A stretch of DNA of 64,000 bases from Pseudomonas sp. GM21 (GCF_000282215.1 NZ_AKJS01000084.1:1-64000), one strand, 5' to 3'. Shown: positions 1 to 9,551, counted from the first letter of the stretch. Made by a program: numbers and translations. The notes: generated by a model not told the origin, from the letters alone.

Positions 1-1105
1 GTAAGTGGCGGTCGTAACCGCCGTTTTCCAGATAAGCCGCAATGCCCATTTGCGTGACGCTGCAGGCCGAATGGGTACTGAATGTCTGCAAGCGCTGAAT
101 TTCCTGCTGATACTTGCCGGCAATCATCCAGCCGATCCGCACGCCCGGCGACAGGGTTTTGGAGAAACTTGAACAATAGATGACCCGATCCAGCCGGTCA
201 TAGGCCTTGAGCGATTTGGTACGCCCCTGCTCGAACATCAGTTCGCCGTAAATATCGTCTTCGACAATCTGGATATCGAAATCCGACGCCAGGCGCAGCA
301 ATTGTTTCTGCCGCTCCTCGGGCATGGTCCCACCCAACGGATTGCTCAGACGCGTGGTCAGCACCAGCGCCTTGATCGACCACTGGTTGGCCGCCAGTTG
401 CAAGGCTTCGAGGCTCATGCCGGTGGCGGGGTCGCTCGGAATTTCGATCACTTTGAGGCCGAGCAAGTCTGCCAGTTGCAGCAGGCCATAATACGTCGGC
501 GATTCGGCGGCAATCAGGTCGCCCGGCCGGGTCAATACACGCAGGGACATCTGCAACGCATCAACACAGCCGTGGGTGATGACCACTTCGGTCGGATCAA
601 CCACCACACCGGCATCGCGCATGCGGATCGCCACTTGCCGGCGCAACGGCTCAAAACCGGGGCTGAACATGTAGCTGAACGCCCGCGGGCTATGGAAACG
701 GGTAACTTTGGCCAATTGCTGATGCAGCGCCCGCACCGGCAGGTAATCGACGCTGGGCACTGCGGCGCCCAACGGAAAAACACCTTCGCGGCGGGATTCG
801 ACCAACACTTGTTGAATGATACTGCTACGAGTGACCAGACCCGGACGCTCGACCCGGGCGATGTCCGGTGTCGGCGCGGTCAGGGCTGGCGTCTGGTGAA
901 CGTAATAGCCAGATTGCGGCCGCGCCCGGATCAACCCCTGGTCTTCAAGATTCGCATACGCCTGCAACACCGTCGCATGGCTGACGTTGAGCTGAGAGCT
1001 CATCTTGCGCACCGAAGGTACGCGCTCCCCCGGTTGATAGACACCACGGCGGATGTCTTCGGCCAGTTGTTGAGCAATACGTTGGTAGAGCAAGAGATTG
1101 GTCAT
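1..1105 (-). CDS. MocR-type GntR regulator with aminotransferase domain, 3' end cut by window
   Basis: Translation from the ATG at 1105 reads MTNLLLYQRIAQQLAEDIRR, then a GntR winged helix (about residues 1-75; GERVPSVRKMSSQLNVSHAT) and a class-I aminotransferase-like domain. The PLP-lysine region is visible as YCSSFSKTLSPGVRIGW near residue 315. This fusion is the MocR/PdxR family, PLP-binding transcription regulators that often control the gene next door. The C-terminal part (about 100 residues) lies before base 1, so the target and possible divergent partner cannot be judged. No frame break is seen over 368 codons. Family call is firm; the regulated pathway is unknown. Confidence 0.9.
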   Translation of the reverse strand, partial: MTNLLLYQRIAQQLAEDIRRGVYQPGERVPSVRKMSSQLNVSHATVLQAYANLEDQGLIRARPQSGYYVHQTPALTAPTPDIARVERPGLVTRSSIIQQVLVESRREGVFPLGAAVPSVDYLPVRALHQQLAKVTRFHSPRAFSYMFSPGFEPLRRQVAIRMRDAGVVVDPTEVVITHGCVDALQMSLRVLTRPGDLIAAESPTYYGLLQLADLLGLKVIEIPSDPATGMSLEALQLAANQWSIKALVLTTRLSNPLGGTMPEERQKQLLRLASDFDIQIVEDDIYGELMFEQGRTKSLKAYDRLDRVIYCSSFSKTLSPGVRIGWMIAGKYQQEIQRLQTFSTHSACSVTQMGIAAYLENGGYDRHL

Positions 1106-1263
1106 GACGCAGCACTCGATTTCACGGGCATTTTATTCTTGTGCGAAACAATACCGGAACAGTTTAGAAGTGTACGGGGACAGTTGCCACAATAGTCGAC
1201 CGTACAGTGCAGTGTCAGCAAAATCTGTACTGCTTTTGCCCTGAGTCAGGCAATTGGCAGGCG

Positions 1264-1302
1264 TAAAAAAACCCGGCGCTGTCTGGCAGGCCGGGTTTTC
1301 CA
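1264..1302 (-). terminator. Rho-independent terminator after the OmpA-like gene
   Basis: A stem of AACCCGGC and GCCGGGTT around an 11-base loop is flanked by an A run on the left and T run on the right, so it could stop transcription in both directions. It sits just downstream of the stop of the minus-strand OmpA-like gene. Confidence 0.8.
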
Positions 1303-1314
1303 GAGACGCAGCCC

Positions 1315-2127
1315 TTAGCGGGCAGCGCCAAGCTGGCCTTTTTCGTCGGAGAACACAATTTCCACCCGACGGTTCTGCGCACGGCCACGCTCGGAGGCGT
1401 TCACGTCCACCGGGTATTCATCGCCGTAACCTTCGACCTTTATGCGTTTGTCGTCGATCCCCAGATCCATCAGCACATCCGCCACTGATTGCGCACGGTC
1501 ACGGGACAGTTTGAGGTTGTCGTGCTTGCCGCCGGTGCTGTCGGTGTAGCCTTCGATCCGTACCACGCGTTTCGGATTGAGCTGCAGGAACTGAACAATT
1601 TTCAGCACTACACGGTTCGCCGAGTTTTTCAGCTCGGCTTCACCCGTATCGAACAGCACATCGCCCAATGTCATCACCAGCCCCCGGTCAGTCTGGGTGG
1701 TTGCCAACGCGACAATCTGTTCTTCAAGCCACTTGCCCTGCTGCTGAACGCTGAGCAATTTGGATTCACGCAGTGCCAATTGCAGACGCTGGCGCTCCAG
1801 TTCGAGCTTTGCAGCACGTTCTTCGTTGAGCACCTGATTGGTGTGTTCACGGGCGATTTCGCTGTAGCGCTGGCTCAGGTAGGCGTAATGCACCACGTCC
1901 GAACCGCTGCCCCAATAGCTGGACAGGCGATCAGCGCGAGCCAGGGACTCACCGGCGCGGATGACGTCTTTGGGCGCGATACGCAGCACATTGGAATCTT
2001 CCTTGACCTTCTGGAAGTCAGCACCCGCTTCTTGCAATGCGGCTTCACTGTGTTGGCCGGCGCAGCCATACAAGCTGGCGCACCCGGCAAGGATCAAGCT
2101 GCCGAGGACTTTGGACTTGAGGCTCAT
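1315..2127 (-). CDS. OmpA-family lipoprotein
   Basis: 270 residues. An N-terminal signal ends in the lipobox LYGC (Cys22), so the protein is predicted to be lipidated. Residues about 40-145 are alpha-helical with a charged coiled-coil look (ERAAKLELERQRLQLALRES). The C-terminal OmpA/MotB peptidoglycan-binding domain (about 150-260) has VLFDTGEAELK, the GYTDSTG motif and the NRRVEI end motif. It overlaps the upstream DUF4398 lipoprotein by four bases (ATGA), so the two are translated together. Likely role: tethering the outer membrane to peptidoglycan; the specific function is not known. Confidence 0.9.
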   Translation of the reverse strand: MSLKSKVLGSLILAGCASLYGCAGQHSEAALQEAGADFQKVKEDSNVLRIAPKDVIRAGESLARADRLSSYWGSGSDVVHYAYLSQRYSEIAREHTNQVLNEERAAKLELERQRLQLALRESKLLSVQQQGKWLEEQIVALATTQTDRGLVMTLGDVLFDTGEAELKNSANRVVLKIVQFLQLNPKRVVRIEGYTDSTGGKHDNLKLSRDRAQSVADVLMDLGIDDKRIKVEGYGDEYPVDVNASERGRAQNRRVEIVFSDEKGQLGAAR

Positions 2128-2480
2128 TGGGCATCTCCCAGTTGCTTGCGCAGACGGGTGATGCGGGTATTGAGCACGTTCAGTTGCTCCTCGCTTTTGA
2201 GGGTCAGCACCTTGGCCTCGGCCAGGCGCGCATCCAGTTCGGCCTGTTCGGCCCGCATGCGCGCACGCTTGTAGGACTGATCGGCCATGTTGCCTTGGAC
2301 ACGAGCAAATTTTTCTTCAGCCAGTTTCATTTCCGGCATGTCATCGGCGGTGGCGCCCACGGCTTTGGCTTGTACGAGTGCCTGTTCGGTCAGGCGAATC
2401 TGTTCATTTGGCGCCGGATCGGCTGCACAACCCGCCAGAGCCAGAACGGCCAGGGCAGCGAAAAGAGGTCGGATACTCAC
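2124..2480 (-). CDS. DUF4398-type small lipoprotein
   Basis: 118 residues: a signal peptide with lipobox LAGC (Cys18) followed by an almost wholly helical region rich in Ala, Glu, Lys and Arg (EQALVQAKAVGATADDMPE, AELDARLAEAKVLTLKSEEQ), typical of DUF4398 proteins. It is the first gene of a two-gene unit with the OmpA-like lipoprotein (stop/start overlap). It lies 9 bases after the solute-binding gene upstream and may be read from the same transcript. Function unknown; periplasmic or envelope-anchored by its lipobox. Confidence 0.85.
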   Translation of the reverse strand: MSIRPLFAALAVLALAGCAADPAPNEQIRLTEQALVQAKAVGATADDMPEMKLAEEKFARVQGNMADQSYKRARMRAEQAELDARLAEAKVLTLKSEEQLNVLNTRITRLRKQLGDAQ

Positions 2481-2489
2481 TAAAAATCC

Positions 2490-3314
2490 CTACTGTTTTG
2501 GGGTACTGACTGGTTGTTGCTGTTGCGCTTTCCAACGCTCGATATTGCGTTGCAACGCGGCGTCCGTCAGTCCTGAGGCGGGCAATTCTGTCATCTTTTT
2601 GGCCAGCTGTCCGCGCAACCACGGATCGTTGCAGGCGGAGTTATGGGAAACCGCGAGGTACAGACCGGGCTTGTCGATCGGTTGCGGGTGGGCGACCAGG
2701 TCGTTGGCCATGTTAAGCGTCTGCGCGATCGCCGTGCCTGAATAGCGTCCGGCGAGGACAAATTCCACCTCACCCAGGAGCAATTTCTGAAAGGCCTGGG
2801 TCAGGTTGGGCGTACGGTTGAGGGTCAATTGCTGATCGGCAAAAGTGCCGAATGCCGGAGTCATTCGAGACTTTTCCGACACCGCGCCGGGATGACCGTG
2901 AAGGTCCTGGACATCGCTGTAGATCAATGGGGAATTCTTGCGGGTCCAGACCAGGTAGTCGTTTTCCAACAGGGGCGGATGAATGTAATCCAGGGTTTCC
3001 AGCTCACTGACGGTCAACGGCGCATCGGCCAGCATATCCATGCGCCCGCTGCGCACTTCGTCCAGCGCCTGGGATCGTTTGCCGGCAAAAAGCAGTTCGA
3101 CCTTGATGCCCAACTCCCCCGCCACGTGCTGCAACAGATCAGCACTGGCACCGATCAGTTTTCCAGGATTTTTCGGGTCTTGCCACAGGTACGGAGGTGC
3201 GTCCGGGCTGCCGGTCACGATCAGTCGCTCGCACTTGCCCGCTGCATTGCCCAGCGCCGGCAACATCGTCAAACCCAGCAGCAATGGCCAGCCGCACACG
3301 CGACGCAGATCCAT
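2490..3314 (-). CDS. Periplasmic solute-binding protein, family 3-like
   Basis: 274 residues from the ATG at 3314, chosen because GGAG stands 9 bases upstream and the signal peptide (MDLRRVCGWPLLLGLTMLPA) starts cleanly there; a GTG 15 bases further upstream is less likely. The mature part opens with CERLIVTGSPDAPPYLW and continues with LIGASADLLQHVAGELGIKV and SGRMDMLADAPLT, features of the SBP_bac_3 fold that binds amino acids or other small polar solutes. No permease or ATPase is adjacent, so it is either an orphan binding protein or a sensor-like periplasmic protein. Ligand not predictable. Confidence 0.8.
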   Translation of the reverse strand: MDLRRVCGWPLLLGLTMLPALGNAAGKCERLIVTGSPDAPPYLWQDPKNPGKLIGASADLLQHVAGELGIKVELLFAGKRSQALDEVRSGRMDMLADAPLTVSELETLDYIHPPLLENDYLVWTRKNSPLIYSDVQDLHGHPGAVSEKSRMTPAFGTFADQQLTLNRTPNLTQAFQKLLLGEVEFVLAGRYSGTAIAQTLNMANDLVAHPQPIDKPGLYLAVSHNSACNDPWLRGQLAKKMTELPASGLTDAALQRNIERWKAQQQQPVSTPKQ

Positions 3315-3342
3315 GGCAACACTCTCCACTCAAATCCGGAAC

Positions 3343-3376
3343 AAAAAAAAGCCCGACCAAAAGGTCGGGCTCTTTA
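3343..3376 (-). terminator. Terminator of the etfBA operon
   Basis: Perfect 8-bp stem GCCCGACC / GGTCGGGC with an AAAA loop (3351-3370), followed in the minus direction by eight T. It lies between the stop of etfA and the next minus-strand gene. Confidence 0.9.
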
Positions 3377-3393
3377 TAAGTCAGGCCGCTGGA

Positions 3394-4323
3394 TTAAACC
3401 AGCTTCTCGAACTCGGGAATGGCTTCGAACAGGTCTGCCACCAGGCCGTAATCGGCAACCTGGAAGATCGGCGCTTCTTCGTCCTTGTTGATCGCAACGA
3501 TCACTTTGGAGTCTTTCATGCCGGCCAGGTGCTGGATCGCGCCGGAGATACCGACCGCGATGTACAGCTGTGGTGCAACGATCTTGCCGGTCTGACCGAC
3601 CTGCATGTCGTTGGGTACAAAACCTGCGTCGACCGCGGCGCGGGAAGCACCGACGGCAGCGCCCAGCTTGTCGGCCAGGGCGTACAGGTGTTTGAAGTTA
3701 TCGCCGTTCTGCATGCCACGACCGCCGGAAACGACGATCTTGGCAGCGGTCAGTTCCGGACGATCGGACTTGGCCAGTTCTTCGCCAACGAAGCTCGAAG
3801 TGCCCGCGTCGTGAGCAGCGGCAACGGCTTCAACAGCGGCCGAACCACCTTCAGCCGCCACCGGGTCGAAACCGGTAGCACGCACGGTGATCACTTTCAC
3901 GGCAGCGTTCGATTGCACGGTAGCGATGGCGTTACCGGCGTAAATCGGACGCTTGAAGGTGTCAGCGCTTTCGACCGAGATGATCTCGGAGATCTGGTCA
4001 ACGTCCAGCTGCGCGGCAACGCGTGGCAGGATGTTTTTGCCGTTGGAAGTGGCGGCAGCCAAGATGTGGCTGAAGCCCTTGCCCAACTCTGCAACCAGAG
4101 GAGCGACGTTTTCCGGCAGTTGGTGAGCGTAGGCGGCGTTGTCGGCCACCAGCACTTTCGTCACGCCAGCGATTTTCGCAGCGGCTTCAGCCACGGCGCC
4201 AACGCCCTGACCGGCGACCAGAACGTGGATGTCACCACCAATTTTGGCGGCAGCAGCAACGGTGTTCAGGGTGGCAGGAGCCACAACCTTGTTGTCGTGC
4301 TCAGCGATTACCAAGATAGTCAT
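3394..4323 (-). CDS. etfA: Electron transfer flavoprotein subunit alpha
   Basis: 309 residues, the usual length for EtfA. The C-terminal FAD-binding domain (about 185-305) shows [11 protein letters not shown], the [19 protein letters not shown] stretch and [19 protein letters not shown], all hallmark EtfA sequence. With EtfB it forms the soluble heterodimer that takes electrons from acyl-CoA and other dehydrogenases and passes them to ETF-ubiquinone oxidoreductase, which is encoded divergently at 5623. It follows etfB after 2 bases and ends at a strong terminator. Confidence 0.98.
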   Translation of the reverse strand: MTILVIAEHDNKVVAPATLNTVAAAAKIGGDIHVLVAGQGVGAVAEAAAKIAGVTKVLVADNAAYAHQLPENVAPLVAELGKGFSHILAAATSNGKNILPRVAAQLDVDQISEIISVESADTFKRPIYAGNAIATVQSNAAVKVITVRATGFDPVAAEGGSAAVEAVAAAHDAGTSSFVGEELAKSDRPELTAAKIVVSGGRGMQNGDNFKHLYALADKLGAAVGASRAAVDAGFVPNDMQVGQTGKIVAPQLYIAVGISGAIQHLAGMKDSKVIVAINKDEEAPIFQVADYGLVADLFEAIPEFEKLV

Positions 4324-4325
4324 GA

Positions 4326-5075
4326 TTAGATTACCTTCGCTTCGTTTTTCAGTTTCTCGACCAGTTCAGCCACCGACTTGACCTTGATACCCGCGCTGCG
4401 TGCAGCAGGCGCTTCGACTTTCACGGTCTTGTTGGTGGAGGCGGTGGAAACGCCCAAAGCATCCGGAGTCAGCACTTCGAGAGGCTTCTTCTTGGCTTTC
4501 ATGATGTTTGGCAGGGACGCGTAGCGCGGCTCGTTCAAACGCAGGTCGGTGGTGACGATGGCCGGCAGTTTCAGGGAAACTGTCTGCGCGCCGCCGTCGA
4601 CTTCGCGAGTCACGGCAACGCTGTCGCCGCTGATTTCAACTTTGGACGCGAACGTGCCCTGACCATAGCCGCTCAATGCAGCGAGCATCTGGCCAGTCTG
4701 GTTGTTGTCGCTGTCGATCGCTTGTTTGCCAAGGATCACCAGCTGAGGCTGTTCCTTGTCGACAACAGCTTTCAACAGTTTGGCAACGGCCAGGGAAGTC
4801 AGATCTTCGGCGGATTCGACGAGGATGGCGCGGTCGGCACCCAGAGCCAGCGCGGTGCGCAGTTGCTCTTGAGCGGTGGACGGACCAACGGAGACGACGA
4901 CGATTTCAGTCGCAACACCTTTCTCTTTCAGGCGTACGGCTTCTTCCACTGCGATTTCGCAGAACGGGTTCATCGACATCTTGACGTTGGCGAGGTCGAC
5001 GCCGGAATTGTCCGCCTTGACGCGAACCTTGACGTTGTAATCAACAACGCGTTTGACAGCTACAAGAACCTTCAT
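4326..5075 (-). CDS. etfB: Electron transfer flavoprotein subunit beta
   Basis: 249 residues, full length. It starts [20 protein letters not shown] and carries the EtfB signature region ([20 protein letters not shown] near residues 168-187) and the AMP-site sequence [13 protein letters not shown]. First gene of the etfBA unit; partner of EtfA in electron transfer from beta-oxidation to the quinone pool. A candidate -35 (TTGACA, 5181-5176) lies about 100 bases upstream but no convincing -10 is paired with it. Confidence 0.98.
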   Translation of the reverse strand: MKVLVAVKRVVDYNVKVRVKADNSGVDLANVKMSMNPFCEIAVEEAVRLKEKGVATEIVVVSVGPSTAQEQLRTALALGADRAILVESAEDLTSLAVAKLLKAVVDKEQPQLVILGKQAIDSDNNQTGQMLAALSGYGQGTFASKVEISGDSVAVTREVDGGAQTVSLKLPAIVTTDLRLNEPRYASLPNIMKAKKKPLEVLTPDALGVSTASTNKTVKVEAPAARSAGIKVKSVAELVEKLKNEAKVI

Positions 5076-5452
5076 GGATTCCTCGTTACTCTCCGGTGAA
5101 AAGAAAGTCGCCTAGGCGAACCTGGCGGTTGATGCTCATCGGGCGCAAGGGCACCTCTAAAAACGCTGGCAAAAGTGTCAAGTGACCACCGCTCACAATG
5201 ATGATGACCATTCGTCAGGGGTGACCGACGAGTCATTCATTATCGTGGCGTGTAAACTGCGCGCCATACGTGCGCTGCGCATCACCTTGTACTGCCATCG
5301 CCCTGTCTTTAGAGGTGCTCTTGAAACCAACTGTGTGCCTACGGCGAGCGCAAAACCGCCCGTATCTTGACCGGAACGCCTATTCCGGTCAATACGCTAA
5401 AATGGCCGTTCGTAAGCCGCGTGACTTTGATTTCTCTGGCTTTGAGCCAATT

Positions 5453-5466
5453 CAAACAAACGTTTG
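5453..5466. promoter_or_regulatory. Predicted PsrA operator between etfBA and ETF-QO
   Basis: The sequence CAAAC-AAAC-GTTTG matches the published PsrA consensus form (G/C)AAAC-N2-4-GTTT(G/C). PsrA is a TetR-type repressor that senses long-chain fatty acids in Pseudomonas, and etf genes have been named among its targets in P. aeruginosa. The box ends three bases before the -35 of the ETF-QO promoter, a position suited to blocking RNA polymerase. Binding here is inference. Confidence 0.65.
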
Positions 5467-5468
5467 TA

Positions 5469-5497
5469 TTGGACGCTGAGAGTGGTGTAGATATAAT
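5469..5497 (+). promoter_or_regulatory. Sigma-70 promoter for ETF-QO
   Basis: TTGGAC (5469-5474), a 17-base spacer and a perfect TATAAT (5492-5497). Predicted start near 5504, giving a leader of about 120 nt before the GTG start. The remaining intergenic space 5076-5452 shows no gene and no other clear element. Confidence 0.75.
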
Positions 5498-5622
5498 GCG
5501 CCACCCAGAGAGAAAGGTGGACTATCGATTGTCCTGATCCGCGCTCGCGCAGGGATTCATGGATGCGACACCAAACCTCCAATTAGAAAAAAAACTGTTG
5601 AGCCTTGAGTAGGAGATAACCT

Positions 5623-7287
5623 GTGGAACGCGAATACATGGAATTCGACGTCGTCATCGTCGGTGCCGGCCCCGCTGGTCTTTCCGCTGCCTGCCGCTTG
5701 AAGCAGAAGGCTGCTGAAGCCGGTAAGGAAATCAGCGTCTGCGTGGTCGAAAAAGGCTCCGAAGTCGGTGCTCACATCCTGTCTGGTGCCGTGTTCGAAC
5801 CACGCGCCCTGAACGAATTGTTCCCGGACTGGAAAGAACTCGGCGCCCCGCTGAACACACCGGTCACCCGCGATGACATCTTCGTTCTCAAGAACGCTGA
5901 AAGCGCGCAAAAAATCCCTGACCTCTTTGTGCCCAAGACCATGCACAACGAGGGTAACTACATCATCTCCCTGGGCAACCTGTGCCGCTGGCTGGCCCAG
6001 CAGGCCGAGAACCTGGGCGTAGAAATCTACCCAGGCTTCGCCGCTCAGGAAGCGTTGATCGACGAGAACGGTGTGGTGCGCGGCATCATCACGGGCGACT
6101 TGGGTGTGGATCGCGATGGCAATCCGAAAGAAGGCCTGTACACACCGGGCATGGAACTGCGTGGCAAGTACACGTTGTTCGCCGAAGGTTGCCGTGGCCA
6201 CATCGGCAAGCAGCTGATCAAGCGCTTCAACCTCGACAGTGAAGCCGACGCCCAGCACTACGGCATCGGCCTGAAGGAAATCTGGGAAATCGACCCGGCC
6301 AAGCATCAGCCAGGCCTGGTAGTTCACACCGCCGGCTGGCCGCTGGACATCATGGGCACCGAGAACACCGGCGGCTCCTTCCTCTATCACCTGGAAAACA
6401 ACCAGGTGGTGGTCGGCCTGATCGTCGATCTCTCCTACAGCAACACTTACCTGTCGCCGTTCGATGAGTTCCAGCGCCTCAAGCACCACCCGGTGCTCAA
6501 GCAGTACCTGGAAGGCGGAAAACGCATCAGCTACGGCGCTCGCGCCATCTGCAAAGGCGGCCTGAACTCGTTGCCGAAAATGGTCTTCAAGGGCGGCGCG
6601 CTGATCGGTTGCGACCTCGGCACCCTGAACTTCGCCAAGATCAAAGGCAGCCACACCGCGATGAAGTCCGGCATGCTCGCCGCTGAATCCGTGGCCGAGG
6701 CGCTGTTCGCCGAGAAAGACGGCACCGAAGAACTGACCACTTATGTCGACGCGTTCAAGAAGAGCTGGCTCTACGACGAACTGTTCGCCAGCCGCAACTT
6801 CGGCCCGGCGATTCACAAGTTCGGCGCGATCGTTGGCGGTGGTTTCAACTGGTTGGACCAGAACATCTTCGGCGGCAAACTGCCGTTTACCTTGCACGAC
6901 ACCAAGCCGGATTACGCCTGCCTGAAGCTGGCGGCGGACTGCAAGAAGATCGACTACCCGAAACCGGACGGCAAGATCAGCTTCGACAAACTCAGCTCGG
7001 TTTTCATCTCCGGTACCAACCACGAAGAAGAACAGCCGTGCCACTTGAAACTGGCCGACCCAAGCATCCCGATCAGCAAAAACCTGCCGCTGTACGATGA
7101 GCCTGCCCAGCGCTACTGCCCGGCCGGCGTGTACGAAGTGATCACCATGGAAGACGGGGAGAAGCGCTTCCAGATCAACGCCCAGAACTGCGTTCACTGC
7201 AAGACCTGCGACATCAAGGACCCTGCACAGAACATCACCTGGGTGACGCCGGAAGGTGCTGGCGGCCCGACTTACCCGAACATGTGA
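5623..7287 (+). CDS. Electron transfer flavoprotein-ubiquinone oxidoreductase
   Basis: 554 residues, usual for ETF-QO. The GTG start is set by AGGAG seven bases upstream. The FAD-binding Rossmann motif is GAGPAG (14-19); the C-terminal [4Fe-4S] cluster ligands are Cys499 (CPAGVYEV) and Cys523, Cys526, Cys529 (CVHCKTCDI). The enzyme is a monotopic inner-membrane protein that oxidises reduced ETF and reduces ubiquinone, joining fatty-acid and amino-acid oxidation to respiration. Divergent from etfBA, its substrate donor, and probably under the same fatty-acid-responsive control. Confidence 0.98.
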   Translation: MEREYMEFDVVIVGAGPAGLSAACRLKQKAAEAGKEISVCVVEKGSEVGAHILSGAVFEPRALNELFPDWKELGAPLNTPVTRDDIFVLKNAESAQKIPDLFVPKTMHNEGNYIISLGNLCRWLAQQAENLGVEIYPGFAAQEALIDENGVVRGIITGDLGVDRDGNPKEGLYTPGMELRGKYTLFAEGCRGHIGKQLIKRFNLDSEADAQHYGIGLKEIWEIDPAKHQPGLVVHTAGWPLDIMGTENTGGSFLYHLENNQVVVGLIVDLSYSNTYLSPFDEFQRLKHHPVLKQYLEGGKRISYGARAICKGGLNSLPKMVFKGGALIGCDLGTLNFAKIKGSHTAMKSGMLAAESVAEALFAEKDGTEELTTYVDAFKKSWLYDELFASRNFGPAIHKFGAIVGGGFNWLDQNIFGGKLPFTLHDTKPDYACLKLAADCKKIDYPKPDGKISFDKLSSVFISGTNHEEEQPCHLKLADPSIPISKNLPLYDEPAQRYCPAGVYEVITMEDGEKRFQINAQNCVHCKTCDIKDPAQNITWVTPEGAGGPTYPNM

Positions 7288-7305
7288 GTTGAACGCCTGA
7301 ACATC

Positions 7306-7331
7306 AAGGCTCCCGATCGGGGGCCTTTTTG
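7306..7331 (+). terminator. Terminator of the ETF-QO gene
   Basis: Stem AAGGCTCCC / GGGGGCCTT-like around GATC followed by TTTTT, 18 bases after the stop codon. Confidence 0.85.
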
Positions 7332-7376
7332 TTGCCCGCTATTCAATCCAAACCACAAAACCAATGTGAATTGTGT

Positions 7377-8180
7377 TCAAACCTTCAGACCAAGCTCCGC
7401 CGACAGCCGAGCCGTGACCCCTTTGATCAGGGGAATCAGCTCGGCCATTTTTTCCCGCGGCATATACGGCACGGTGCTGGCGATGCTAATGCCGGCGACG
7501 ATGCGCTTGCTGGCATCACGAATCGGCGCCGCCACACAGCGGATCGACGGTTCGTTGTCCTCCAGATCAAAGGCATAACCGCCCGCCACGTACTCGACCA
7601 TGCGCTGCTGAAACTGCTCCCAGGATTGCTCCGGGTGCTGCGGCCAAAACAGATTTTTCCCACCCGCCGGCAAGCTGATTTCGTACAGCCGTTGCCACTC
7701 TTCCTGCGTGTCATCCAGCATCAGCGCCTTGCCGATCCCGGTGCGAGCCAAGGGCATACGATGGCCGACCCGCGAACGCATTTCCGGGCCATTGCGCCCC
7801 GGATTTTTGTGCAGGTACAGCACCTCGTCGCCTTCGCGAATCGCCAGGTGAATGGTGTCGCCGGTCAACGCCGACAGCTCATCCAGATACGGCCCGGCCA
7901 AAGTCACCAGCGGCAACTCTTCGCGCGCCTGGAAACCCAACTCGATCAGCTTCGGCCCCAACAGGTAGCCGATCTGCGGCACCACGCGCAAGTAACGCTC
8001 GTCCACCAGGCAACTGGCCAGACGATGGGTGGTGCTGCGCGTCGTGCCGATCAGCCGGGCGATCTCCTTGAGATCGCGGGCGCCGTTGGCCACGGCCTGA
8101 ACCACACCCAGACCACGAAGCAGTGTCTGGGTGCCGGTCGGCGCGGCGTCCTTGGCGATTTTTGGGGCGTCTTCCTGCAT
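7377..8180 (-). CDS. IclR-family transcriptional regulator of the galactonate operon
   Basis: 267 residues. N-terminal winged helix (about 15-80; LKEIARLIGTTRSTTHRLAS) and C-terminal IclR effector domain (GYLLGPKLIELGFQAREEL; DTIHLAIREGDEVLYL; YAFDLEDNEPSIRCVAAPIR). It is the last gene of the dgoK-dgoA-dgoD-MFS series on the same strand. IclR proteins usually bind a 15-17 bp palindrome in the promoter of neighbouring catabolic genes; the TCCCATAT...GGGA palindromes at 12629 and 20194 are the obvious candidates. Effector probably galactonate or a 2-keto-3-deoxy sugar acid (inference). Confidence 0.88.
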   Translation of the reverse strand: MQEDAPKIAKDAAPTGTQTLLRGLGVVQAVANGARDLKEIARLIGTTRSTTHRLASCLVDERYLRVVPQIGYLLGPKLIELGFQAREELPLVTLAGPYLDELSALTGDTIHLAIREGDEVLYLHKNPGRNGPEMRSRVGHRMPLARTGIGKALMLDDTQEEWQRLYEISLPAGGKNLFWPQHPEQSWEQFQQRMVEYVAGGYAFDLEDNEPSIRCVAAPIRDASKRIVAGISIASTVPYMPREKMAELIPLIKGVTARLSAELGLKV

Positions 8181-8240
8181 ATCCAGCCTTTACCGTTGAG
8201 CGAGTGAACGGGCGGCATTATGGTCGCCCGATGCCCGTGA

Positions 8241-9551
8241 CTACAACTTGATACGCTCGACTTTGCCCACCAGCAAGATGTAGGAAAACGCGCCAATCAA
8301 TGCCAGAACCGAGATGTAGGTAATCGCCGGGGCGAACGAATCACCGGTCGCCAGGAAACCGATGACAATCGGCGTGGTGATAGCCGACAGATTGCCGATG
8401 AAATTGAACACCCCACCGGTCAATCCCAACAAACGTGCCGGTGCCAAGGTTGAAACCAGCGACCAGGTGATCGATGCCAGTCCGTTACCGAAAAACGCCA
8501 GCGCCAGAAACGCGATCACCAGCGGCGTCGACTCGACGAAGTTGGCGCCAATGATCGAGGTGGAAATCAGCAGGCCACCAATGATCGGCAGCTTACGGGC
8601 GAAACCTACCGTGTAACCGCGACGGATCAGGAAGTCGGAGAAGAATCCCGAACACAGCACACCAACGAAGGCGGCGAGGAATGGCAGCGATGCCAACAGG
8701 CCGGACTTGATAAAGTCCATGCCGCGATATTTCACCAGGTAGGTCGGGAACCACGTCAGGAAAAACCACAGCGTCGAGTTGAGGCAGAACTGACCGAGGT
8801 AGATGCCCCACAGTTTGCGTTTGGTCAGGACAATCCCGAGGTCAGTCCAGCTAAATTTCGCTTTGACCTTGGCTTGTTCGGCCTGGATATCCACCAGCCC
8901 GCCGCCTTCGCGAATCAGATCGATTTCAGCATCGTTGACGCCTTTGAAATCCCGAGGCTCGCGGTACACCGCGTACCAGATCACCGCCCACAGAATGCCC
9001 ACCGCGCCAGTGCTGACGAACACCATGTGCCAGCCGAATTCGTGCTGAAGCCAGGCTAATACCGGCGTCAGGAATGCGAGGCCGACAAATTGTCCGGAGG
9101 TGTAGAAACCGATGGCCGTGGCGCGTTCGCGCTCGGGAAACCAGGTGGTGACCACGCGGCTGTTGATTGGGTAGGCCGGGGCTTCCAGGGCACCGACCGC
9201 CATGCGCAAGACGAACAGGGCGATGAAGCTGCCGGCGAAACCGAGCATGACCGTGGCGATCGACCACAGCAGCAAGGCGACACTGTAGAGGATGCGCGGG
9301 GGCACACGGTCCACCAGCCAGCCGCCGGGGATCTGCATCGCGGCGTAGGTCCAGCCGAAAGCCGAGAAGATCAGCCCGACGTGGATCGGATCGATGCCCA
9401 GTTCGCTGGTCAGCGCCGGGGCCGCGATGGACAGGTTGCTACGGTCCAGGTAGTTGATCACCACGGTGATAAACAGCAGGACCATGATGAAAAATCGCTT
9501 GCGACTGGGCGTCACCAACGACGCTTGCCCAATGAGGGTTTGCGGTTGCAT
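8241..9551 (-). CDS. MFS transporter, probable D-galactonate uptake (ACS family)
   Basis: 436 residues with about 12 hydrophobic segments. Residues about 28-46 (LFITVVINYLDRSNLSIAAP) and the loop GGWLVDRVPPR are typical of the anion:cation symporter family that includes DgoT, ExuT and GudP. A large central cytoplasmic loop (about 215-250) precedes the second half. Placement between dgoD and the IclR gene makes D-galactonate the best substrate guess, but related sugar acids cannot be excluded from sequence alone. Confidence 0.85.
   Translation of the reverse strand: MQPQTLIGQASLVTPSRKRFFIMVLLFITVVINYLDRSNLSIAAPALTSELGIDPIHVGLIFSAFGWTYAAMQIPGGWLVDRVPPRILYSVALLLWSIATVMLGFAGSFIALFVLRMAVGALEAPAYPINSRVVTTWFPERERATAIGFYTSGQFVGLAFLTPVLAWLQHEFGWHMVFVSTGAVGILWAVIWYAVYREPRDFKGVNDAEIDLIREGGGLVDIQAEQAKVKAKFSWTDLGIVLTKRKLWGIYLGQFCLNSTLWFFLTWFPTYLVKYRGMDFIKSGLLASLPFLAAFVGVLCSGFFSDFLIRRGYTVGFARKLPIIGGLLISTSIIGANFVESTPLVIAFLALAFFGNGLASITWSLVSTLAPARLLGLTGGVFNFIGNLSAITTPIVIGFLATGDSFAPAITYISVLALIGAFSYILLVGKVERIKL

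Noticed and set aside
5153..5181. Promoter for etfB with TTGACA at 5181-5176
   Set aside because: No acceptable -10 is found at 16-18 bases; the nearest (TTAGAG) is poor, so it was not listed as a feature.
5557..7197. A 546-codon minus-strand frame opposite ETF-QO
   Set aside because: Shadow of a GC-rich gene: no ribosome site, no family likeness, and complete overlap with a full-length ETF-QO.
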